Source: Myrmaecium sp. VS I D KN 1 (Eukaryota > Ascomycota > Dothideomycetes > Valsariales > Valsariaceae). Taken from it: 64,000 nt of DNA. This document shows, piece by piece, positions 56,891 through 64,000 of this stretch; the first letter of the stretch is position 1, and each line of letters begins with the position of its first letter. Location: NCBI GenBank assembly GCA_019775845.1, contig JADQAV010000022.1:634830-698829 (forward strand), read 5' to 3'. The notes under the pieces were generated by a model. That model saw only the letters and a program-made list of their open reading frames with translations, was not told the origin of the DNA and did not search any database. The position numbers were made by a program, and so were the translations under genes.

Positions 56891-57858
56891 CCTAGCCGTT
56901 GTGTTCTGTATATTGTGAGAGAAATGGTTCGGAATGTATACAACCCCTGAATCCTGCTACACAGTAAGGTAGTAGTGGATGGGCGGCTGCCCGGTCTTAT
57001 CAGCCCTTATCGCAGACACGAGCGATTCTACCAATTATGTGCCTAGTACGTACTTAGGTACTACTGTACTGCTCTCTCTATTGGCATAGCCGGAGTTACG
57101 CGATGCAGATTTACACCAATGAAAGGCTATCCTGAGGCTAACCCCGCGTAAGAGTTTGAGTGCCAAGACGCGTAAGGAATTCGGTAGAGAATCACATGCG
57201 CGGAGCGGAGTTAAGCGAGGCCACCGGAGTAGAGGTCGATCAGAGGTTTATCAAAAAAGACTGCCCAACAAGTACTCCGTGATATCGAAAGTTAATCATC
57301 CACGTGATCTAGTATAATATTCCTCCGATCGGACCTCCGACCTCCGACGAAATCTAGGTCTTCTAAAATAGAGATTTAACTCTACGTTAAAAAGAAACGC
57401 TTATATATTTCGAGAAATAAAATAGATAGTTTTATTCTATAGAGTCTAAAATATAATAAGGAGAATTCCTAGGATAATTCAATTAGTGGTTATTTTATTA
57501 GGAATTTTTGATATTCTGGCACGTGAATTGCCCCACTTGATTTACTTTCGATATCATGGAGTAGGAATGGAGAATGCACATACTATAATACATTTGATAT
57601 GCTGTCGAGTGGTGCTTGAACTGGTATACTATGTGTTTAGGCGCATAAATATACGAGGCGACCACAACCTGGGGGGACGTTATACCTATTACCATTCGGA
57701 TTTGGCGTCAACGCATTGGAGGTCCGACATCGATCGTCCCCGCTTAGTCATGTCGGGACATACGAAGTTTCGCTCCAAAGCTGCTTCGGTACCTTTTCGC
57801 CGGGAACAGGTTCCTCTTCCATCGACACGTTGGAACAAGACTGCACGTGCAGTGGTCA
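56891..57858. other. Intergenic with AT-rich core
   Basis: About 1 kb. 57300-57490 is strongly AT-rich and looks RIP-affected. A 138-codon open frame at 57486-57902 has no recognisable features and overlaps the deformylase start. The right end is the deformylase promoter. Confidence 0.4.
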
Positions 57859-58860
57859 ATGAATTGCCTCTTCCGCATCGCCAGGCCCAGCTGTATAGGT
57901 AGCCTCATCGTGCGCGCATCGACTCCCATTCATCGGGTCGCTCCTCAGGTTTCCCAGCAAACTCTTGCGAGGTCCTTCAACATGGCCGCTCGCAAGACCA
58001 ACCATGACCAGATCCTCACCTTGACCTGTCCTGACAGGCCTGGTATCGTGCACGCCGTGACTGGCTTGCTGGCTCAGCGCGAGCTCAACATCCTCGACCT
58101 GCAGCAGTTCAGTGATCCGACATCGGAGAAATTCTTCATGCGCGTGCATTTCGACGGCAACGGCCAGGGCTTTGCTGAACTCCCGGAAGAGGAGAGGAAG
58201 GCCACCTTCTCCGAGCTGGCCAAGGAGTTGAAGATGGACTTTGAACTGAGGCCCGTCGCCCGGAAGCCCCGTGTGCTCATCATGGTCTCCAAGATCGGAC
58301 ACTGCCTGAATGACCTGCTCTTCAGGCAGTCCACCAACCAGCTCCCCATCGAGGTCCCGCTCATTGTCTCCAACCACCCGGATTTTGAGCCCCTTGCTGC
58401 CAGCTATAAGATTCCTTTCCACCATCTCCCCGTGACTGCCGAGACCAAGCTGGAGCAGGAGCGCCAAATCCTGGACCTCATTGAGAAGAACAACATCGAT
58501 CTCGTCGTCCTGGCCCGGTACATGCAGGTTCTCAGCCCGGGGCTCTGCTCCGCCATGTCCGGCAAGATCATCAACATTCACCACTCTTTCCTTCCTTCCT
58601 TCAAGGGCGCGAAGCCTTACCACCAGGCGTACGAGCGCGGAGTCAAGATCATCGGTGCTACCGCCCACTTCGTGACCGCGGATCTGGACGAGGGGCCGAT
58701 CATCGAGCAGAGGGTCGCACGTGTCGACCACAGCATGAGCCCCAAAGATTTAACCCAGGAGGGCAGCAACGTGGAGAGCCAGGTGTTGGCGGCGGCGGTG
58801 AAGTGGGTGGCGGAGAAGAAGGTCTTCCTGAACGGACACAAGACCATCGTTTTCAACTAA
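57859..58860 (+). CDS. Formyltetrahydrofolate deformylase
   Basis: Intronless, 333 residues from the ATG at 57859. Hydrolyses 10-formyl-THF to formate and THF (PurU family), balancing one-carbon pools. Seen: an ACT domain (ILTLTCPDRPGIVHAVTGLL, LNILDLQQFSD), then the formyltransferase domain (PRVLIMVSKIGHCLNDLL, VSNHPDFEPLA, LVVLARYMQVLSP, NIHHSFLPSFKGAKPYHQAY, IIGATAHFVTADLDEGPIIE) with the Asn/His/Asp catalytic set. The first 41 residues are Arg/Ser-rich without acids and look like a mitochondrial presequence; the next ATG (57982, MAARKTN) starts exactly at the usual family N-terminus. Two isoforms from alternative starts are possible. Upstream GTG at 57847 is not a plausible start. Confidence 0.94.
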   Translation: MNCLFRIARPSCIGSLIVRASTPIHRVAPQVSQQTLARSFNMAARKTNHDQILTLTCPDRPGIVHAVTGLLAQRELNILDLQQFSDPTSEKFFMRVHFDGNGQGFAELPEEERKATFSELAKELKMDFELRPVARKPRVLIMVSKIGHCLNDLLFRQSTNQLPIEVPLIVSNHPDFEPLAASYKIPFHHLPVTAETKLEQERQILDLIEKNNIDLVVLARYMQVLSPGLCSAMSGKIINIHHSFLPSFKGAKPYHQAYERGVKIIGATAHFVTADLDEGPIIEQRVARVDHSMSPKDLTQEGSNVESQVLAAAVKWVAEKKVFLNGHKTIVFN

Positions 58861-59366
58861 AGAAAAAAGTTTACTTAGATATTAGACACGCTGATCATGT
58901 ATATATGTAAAAACGTCAAGCCTCCGATATACGTTAATGAAAGGTTCACAAGCCATCTTCAGCTCATTGGCTATCTGGCCTGAATCATCACTACAACAAT
59001 CGGTTTCCATTCTCTGATTCCACTGGGGTTTAAGAAGGATCTATATCCTTGGAAAGCTATAATTTCATCTAGACAAGATGTTGTGGTTAACCATGTTAAT
59101 TGGTCAAGGGAAGCGGGCTCAGTCTTCGATTTGGGAAAGATGGTAGCAATTTGGGGTAACAATCCCCTGCATGGCATTAGGGCCAGGTTCTTTCAAATGT
59201 AGGACGCGCGGTGGAAACCAACGTAAGCTGTCCTGTTAGTACACATGCGGCAATTCCAGTATAGCTGTAAGAAGAAGGATAATGAGATTATGATGGAGCT
59301 CAGGTGAACGCTTGCTTTAACTATATAAATGATAAACTATTCTAGTTTAGTATCCAATCACCAACT
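58861..59366. other. Intergenic
   Basis: 506 bp, moderately AT-rich; no gene recognised before the tRNA. Confidence 0.4.
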
Positions 59367-59473
59367 GTCTCGTTGGTCTAGTTGGTTATGACGTCGGTCT
59401 CATATTATATAATATGATCAGTCCTCAGGGCTGGGTGATCCGAAGGCCACGAGTTCGACTCTCGTACGAGGCA
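59367..59473 (+). tRNA. tRNA-Met (CAT), elongator type, with intron
   Basis: Acceptor stem GTCTCGT pairs with ACGAGGC; D-arm GGTCTAGTTGGTTATGAC; anticodon loop CT-CAT-A with CAT at 59401-59403; anticodon stem TCGGT/TCCGA, with one mismatch at its top; T-arm ACGAG-TTCGACT-CTCGT. An intron of about 33 nt (59405-59437) sits one base after the anticodon, the canonical place. TTTTCTTTTT follows within 10 bases and would stop RNA polymerase III. The TTCGACT T-loop fits an elongator rather than an initiator tRNA. Confidence 0.87.
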
Positions 59474-59856
59474 CATTTTCTTTTTGATTTTTTGGTGTAC
59501 TCGCTGGAGGATGTCATATAATTCATTTCTAACTGCCTATAAGGTCTATATAGAGGTTTGAGGTTTGAATTCTTTTTTTTTCTTTCATCTTCACTCAAGT
59601 TCAGCGAGATTCCCTTGTCGACATCTGGATGCACAAATGCGGCACAGAGCTTGAGGGGGCAGAAGCTGGGTGGGTCTCGACCACTGACGTCAAGACTACT
59701 ATACAGCATTTTCTCCGTACTCGCACACCAGTGGTATCACTTTGCCGTACTTTACTTTTCTAACGGCTATTTATTATACCTGCTCTTTTTTCGAACGACA
59801 GGTTCGTTCGATTCCCTCGTTTTCCACTGAAAGCTCGGTAGCGTAACATTAGCACG
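59474..59856. other. Intergenic, tRNA terminator and SDR promoter
   Basis: 383 bp. Starts with the pol III T-run; no other gene. Confidence 0.45.
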
Positions 59857-60836
59857 ATGTTTGGAGGCTATAGCTTCGATCCTGCGAAAGACATCCCTGA
59901 CCTATCTGGGAAAGTGATCTTTGTGACAGGCGGTCAGTCTGTTCCAGTCCCTGACGGTGATCGCAGTCGCCAATCTGTACTATAGGAAACGCTGGTATTG
60001 GGAAGTCCGCCATTGCCCAGCTTGGAGTTCACAAGCCGGCGCACATTTACCTCGCGGCGCGGACTGCCTCTAAGGCCGAAGATGCAATCCAAGAGCTCAA
60101 GGCCACGATTCCTGACACCCCAATCACTCACATATCCCTTGACCTAACCTCGTTCGACTCGATTCGTGCGGCCGCCGAGAGCTTCAAGAAGCAGTCCACG
60201 CGCCTTGACATCCTCATCAACAATGCTGGGATCATGGCCACACCCTTCGACCTTACGAAGGAAGGCTACGAGATCCAGTTCGGCACCAATCACGTCGGTC
60301 ACGCGCTGCTGATGAAGCTCCTCCTACCCACCTTGCTGCAGACCGCCGCAGAGCCCGGAGCCGACGTACGCATCGTCAACCTGTCTTCGGAGGGTCACCG
60401 CATGGCGCCGCGAGGCGGCATCATATATGATCAAGCCCAGCTGGAGCAGTACTACACGTGGCAGCGCTACGGCCAGAGCAAGCTGGCCAACATCCTCTTT
60501 ACCAAGGAGCTGGCGCGCCGCTATCCGCAGATCCGGTCCGTGGTCGTCCATCCCGGCATCATCATGACAGACCTGTACAGCTCGTTCATGGGCCGCAACG
60601 TCCTGACGAAGGTGGGGAACTTCATGTTCAACATCGTGGCCCGGCCGGTCATGCTCGACATCAAGACCGGCGCGTACAACACCGTCTGGGCGGCGACGAA
60701 CGAGAAGGCCCAGAGCGGCGAGTACTACGTACCTGTGGCTAAGCTGGGTCGGCCGACCGCATATGCGAAGGATCCTGAGCTCGCGAAGCAGCTGTGGGAA
60801 TGGACCGAGGAGGAGTTCAAGAAGCATGGTTTCTAG
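59857..60836 (+). CDS. Short-chain dehydrogenase/reductase (retinol dehydrogenase/WWOX-like)
   Basis: Two exons, 59857-59932 and 59986-60836 (GTCAGT...CTATAG), 308 residues. NAD(P)-dependent oxidoreductase of unknown substrate. Seen: KVIFVTGGNAGIGKSAIAQL (TGxxxGIG), YLAARTASKAED, LDLTSFDSI, LDILINNAGIMATP, FGTNHVGHALL, VNLSSEGH, active-site YGQSKLAN (YxxxK), and VVHPGIIMTDLYS. The intron splits the glycine motif after VTGG, a common position in this group. C-terminal EWTEEEFKKHGF is typical of fungal members. Not near any pathway genes that would suggest a substrate. Confidence 0.9.
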
Positions 60837-61291
60837 GCCGATGCTGGCGGTAGTTTTTCATTCTCGGTTTCGGTGAAATCCTTCGACTTTTACGAGTAAG
60901 GGCATCATATGTAATCCAGCGTTGAGGCAATTGCGCGCGAGTCATGCATGCATGGACGTCAACTCATTCACAAGTTCCCTACTTTCCACTTTGCTCCAAT
61001 CCATGCGGACCGACAGCTTTTGTGATTCACGGCCGCTTTTCCATTCTCAACTGGAAACTTCGGTATATAAACAGTCACGACGGTCATTGATAACCTACGG
61101 GGCGTAATGTACATGTCGCGAAATGGGGCACTAGTCTTCTTGAGGTAAAATCTTACAGCAGGACATGGTCCAAGCTCAAATTTCAGAACCAGCTCGCCCA
61201 TCTACAAGCGTTCCCAACGTCAACCTGCGACGAAGCAATCCTCACCACTTCCACCCTCTCTTTCTCTCTGCCGACCCAAACCGCTCTCACA
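60837..61291. other. Intergenic, SmF promoter
   Basis: 455 bp between two same-strand genes; no gene seen. Confidence 0.5.
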
Positions 61292-61899
61292 ATGGAAGGC
61301 GTCAGTTCCCTACCCCCGGAACATCCCTATCACCTCGAATTCCAGCGAGCTGACACCCTCACAGATCCAATATCCCCCGGTCAACCCGAAGCCCTACCTC
61401 TACGGCCTGTACGCCTTTCCCCGTCCCACATTCTCTTACAGCGAAGCCGAACGAAACAGCGCACTAACATCGAGGATGTGTTATAGGGTCGGCAAGGAGG
61501 TGCGCGTGCGCCTGAAGTGGGCAGAGTCCGAGTACGTCGGCCGCCTCGTCAGCACGGACAGCTACATGAACCTGCTTGTTCAGAACGCGACCGAGTTCAT
61601 CGAGGGCAAGGACAAGGGCACTTTGGGTCAGGTGTTGATTCGGTACGTGGATATTCTCGTCGGCGTTGCGCGCACACGCGCGCATGCGCGCATGCGTCAA
61701 GGCAAAGGTGGAGGTGGTGGTCTGAAGACGGCGAGGCCGTCCTGGGACCGTCGCGACGTTCTCCCCTCTCTCGGATACCGGATACGTTGGCCTGCAAACG
61801 TGGATATGGTTGTGCTAACGATGTTGTTTCTCCTCCAGCTGCAATAACGTTCTCTGGATCGGCCATGCGGACCCCTCCGGCGACAAGATGGAACAGTAG
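61292..61899 (+). CDS. Small nuclear ribonucleoprotein F (SmF)
   Basis: Four exons, 61292-61300 (9 nt), 61365-61408, 61487-61642 and 61839-61899, 89 residues. Core Sm-ring subunit of spliceosomal U1, U2, U4 and U5 snRNPs. Seen: PVNPKPYLYGLVGKEVRVRL at the start of the Sm1 motif, KWAESEYVGRLVSTDSYMN, and the Sm2 motif GQVLIRCNNVLWI. All junctions keep phase. The first coding exon is only ATG-GAA-GGC; its donor GTCAGT and the acceptor CCTCACAG are good, and the product MEGIQYPPVNPKP has normal SmF length. The C-terminal tail GHADPSGDKMEQ is short and polar. Confidence 0.92.
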
Positions 61900-62405
61900 A
61901 CCGAAGACCACCGAACGTGAAAGAGCTATGGGAACGGAATGTTGATACCGAGGTTCTATCACAAAACCAATTGGCATGAAGCGCGAAGCGCGAGGAGTTG
62001 GGTGTTCTTTGGAAAAGAGATGAAGATTTCAAAGCATTGCAAAGAGTACGGACGTAGCGCGGGACGAAGCGGCAAACGATCGCCTTTTCTTCGGAAACCA
62101 GACGTTCGAAAGTGTGTAGAAACGTCTCCGAGTGATGAGAAGTGTGTCGGAGAGCGTCTACGCCGACACAATACCCCCGATACAAGGAGGATGACTATTC
62201 TCCAGCGTGCGGTGTAGCCGACCAGAAAGAAGGATGATCTGAGACGCAGGCCAAGTTTTCGGTTCGCGGCAAAAGGCTGTGCATCGTGTTATGGAATATG
62301 AATATTTAATTTCTTGCATCACGGTCCTCACGCAGCCGCGAGTGAGCGCCTGTCAAACTTGGCGCTGTGAGATTTCGAGGCTTCAATGCCAATCCAGCGA
62401 CTATC
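61900..62405. other. Intergenic between convergent SmF and RTP1-like genes
   Basis: 506 bp; no gene recognised. Confidence 0.5.
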
Positions 62406-64000
62406 CTACTCAACCTCTTCAATCAATAGCCTCCGACTTTCCTTCTCCCCACCGTCCGCATTAACATTGACAGTCAAGCCCCTGATGTTCCCTTCTAGAC
62501 CAAACTTCGGTTGCTCCACTGCACCGACAACTCTTCCGACCCTCCACATCTGCCACTCTTCCAAGAACACGCCAACATGGCCCTTGACGATCGGGTCCTC
62601 TTCCACATCCCTCACCCACTCCACCACCCTGCTCACCTCACCCCACTCGATCACCTTGCCTATCTCCTCGAGCACCCGCTTGTCGCTCGCCGCCGAGGAG
62701 CCGGTCAATCCCTCCAGTCCCCTCACCAGCCCGACCAACACCAGCACTGCCGCCCGCCGCAAAAGCGTCTTATGTTCTTCCCGTTCCAACGCAAGTATCG
62801 CGAGCACCATTCGCACCGCCTCTGCCGCAGTCGCGGCCTCCACCGCCGGTAATCTCGTTTCCACCCCTTGCGCTAACACCGCCACCGCAGAGGCGCGCAC
62901 CCTCACGTCCTCCTCTACGCCCGTCTCTGTCCAGCCCTCCCAAATCCGCTGCAGCGTCTCCTGATCGAGCCGCTGTCGCTCGCTCGTGACGTCCTCCTGT
63001 TCCAACTCCCGCCGGTGCCGCTCCAGCACGTCTTCCACCTCCGCAGGCACCTCGCCGCCCCACGCCTGCCTCGCTTCCTCCCTCTTTCTCTCCGCCTCGC
63101 GCTCGGCCTGCTTGAGCCGCTCCTCCTTCGCCGCCAGCGTCGCCCGTCGCTCGCCCCGGCGCCCGGCCACCGCCAGCGCAGCGCCGACGATCCGGGACAC
63201 CGCCGCCCGCTCCTCGCTGCCGAGGCGGACCTCCGGCTCGAGTGCCTTGCACAGCGCCTCGCCCACGCGGAGACGGAAGTCCACGCCCTCCTCGCCCTTG
63301 CCCGCCGTCCGCTCCTCCGCGTCTTGGAAGGCGTCGGCGACCAGCCGGGCTACAAGCCGAGGAGCGAGGGGGAAGAGAGCGGCGAGGGTGGCGACGCCTG
63401 CGGTGTGCACGTACGACTCGCTTTCGTGGAGGGAGGCGAGGAGGAGGGTCGTGAGAGTGGGTATATCGGTTCCGAGCTCGGACGAGGGATCGCTTTTGGT
63501 GGTGGTCAGGAGACGCTTCAAGGCTTGCAGGGCGGAGACACGCGTGGGCGGATCGGGTGATCGGAGATCCTCCATTAGAGGTTGGATTAATGAGGCAGTT
63601 GAGGACGCGGTGGTGGAGAGGCCCGGGGAGGAGGTAGATGATTTTCCCGTAGGACGGAGGAGGGAGAGCAATTGAGTTGCGGGGCCGCGGAGGGCAGTGG
63701 GGAGGTCCGAAGTGGTAGATAGGTAGGTAAGCGAAGGGAGGAGGCTGGACAAGTCGACGGGGGTTTTGCTCTTGGGAGGGGTGGTGGAGCTTTCCGAAGT
63801 TACAAGAGCAGATAGCAGACTCAGTGCCATAGCTACGAGATCTTCCGCGTCGGTATCGCTGAAGTTGTTGTCGTCGTTGTTGGAGAGGCTGTCTTGCTGG
63901 ACGATGCCTTGAAGACTGGAGTAGGTAGGCTTTCCCTTCTGCGAGGCTTTTCGTTTCTGGCGAACCTTATCCTTTTCAATGAATTCTTCCAGAATTTGAC
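62406..64000 (-). CDS. RTP1/TANGO6-like protein, C-terminal part (5' truncated by window edge)
   Basis: The frame is open from the right edge to a stop at 62406, 530 residues without an intron. The protein is alpha-helical and HEAT-repeat-like: DLRSPDPPTRVSALQALKRL, ASLHESESYVHTAGVATLAAL and RRAAVLVLVGLVRGLEGL are repeat units, interrupted by a charged coiled-coil stretch (AKEERLKQAEREAERKREEA). The match to the C-terminal RTP1 domains is by pattern. RTP1 helps assemble and import RNA polymerase II in yeast; TANGO6 is the animal relative. The internal ATG at 63830 is not the start, since the upstream 56 codons (EEFIEKDKVRQKRKASQKG...) are coding-like. Confidence 0.75.
   Translation of the reverse strand, partial: QILEEFIEKDKVRQKRKASQKGKPTYSSLQGIVQQDSLSNNDDNNFSDTDAEDLVAMALSLLSALVTSESSTTPPKSKTPVDLSSLLPSLTYLSTTSDLPTALRGPATQLLSLLRPTGKSSTSSPGLSTTASSTASLIQPLMEDLRSPDPPTRVSALQALKRLLTTTKSDPSSELGTDIPTLTTLLLASLHESESYVHTAGVATLAALFPLAPRLVARLVADAFQDAEERTAGKGEEGVDFRLRVGEALCKALEPEVRLGSEERAAVSRIVGAALAVAGRRGERRATLAAKEERLKQAEREAERKREEARQAWGGEVPAEVEDVLERHRRELEQEDVTSERQRLDQETLQRIWEGWTETGVEEDVRVRASAVAVLAQGVETRLPAVEAATAAEAVRMVLAILALEREEHKTLLRRAAVLVLVGLVRGLEGLTGSSAASDKRVLEEIGKVIEWGEVSRVVEWVRDVEEDPIVKGHVGVFLEEWQMWRVGRVVGAVEQPKFGLEGNIRGLTVNVNADGGEKESRRLLIEEVE

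Noticed and set aside
57847-57858. Extension of the deformylase to a GTG at 57847
   Set aside because: GTG is not a normal start in a fungal nuclear gene; the ATG at 57859 gives a good presequence.
59425-59709. 94-codon minus-strand frame
   Set aside because: It starts downstream of and runs antisense into the tRNA-Met; the ending ESRTRGLRITQP is the tRNA T-arm read as protein.
1-64000. CRISPR arrays, ribosome-binding sites, operons, riboswitches, prophage or large transposon ORFs
   Set aside because: None seen; the window is a eukaryotic (fungal) chromosome segment with monocistronic, intron-containing genes.

Overview
The window is nuclear DNA from a filamentous ascomycete (Pezizomycotina). 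The evidence is GC-rich coding sequence, many 50-160 nt introns with GTNNGT/YAG borders and CTAAC-like branch points, a class I hydrophobin, a CYP505 P450-reductase fusion, and a non-reducing polyketide synthase with AflR/AflJ-type regulators. The short link before the GKGTPRRK stretch of the NAC-beta protein is compatible with Sordariomycetes, but I cannot place it below subphylum. All gene structures below were assembled by hand from splice signals and reading-frame bookkeeping; none has transcript support.

Left part (1-21.4 kb), mostly primary metabolism and housekeeping: the C-terminal end of a citrate-synthase-family gene, a membrane-anchored GH3 beta-glucosidase, NAC subunit beta (EGD1), a transmembrane RGS protein, an SDR, a small conserved-looking protein, the CYP505 fusion, an AhpD-like protein and a seven-exon MFS anion:cation symporter. 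From 21.3 to 25.6 kb I see no gene; a hydrophobin follows.

Centre (28.6-46.4 kb): a compact six-gene biosynthetic cluster. An AflR-type Zn2Cys6 regulator and an AflJ-type co-activator are divergent. They are followed by a small ABM-fold protein, a metallo-beta-lactamase thioesterase divergent from a SAT-KS-AT-PT-ACP synthase with no thioesterase of its own, and an EthD-domain protein. This is the core set of atrochrysone carboxylic acid/emodin-type (anthraquinone) pathways. The synthase would make and fold the octaketide, the separate thioesterase would release it, the EthD protein would decarboxylate it, and the ABM protein is a candidate anthrone oxygenase. Perfect AflR-type sites (TCG-N5-CGA) occur in all four promoter regions of the cluster.

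Right part (46.8-64 kb): a GH76 cell-wall mannosidase, a 479-bp palindromic AT-rich MITE, a run of very small same-strand proteins with a shared Cys/His zinc-binding pattern (three intact, one degenerate), an APH-like kinase, formyltetrahydrofolate deformylase, an intron-bearing tRNA-Met(CAT), an SDR, the spliceosomal SmF protein and the 3' part of an RTP1/TANGO6-like gene running off the right edge.
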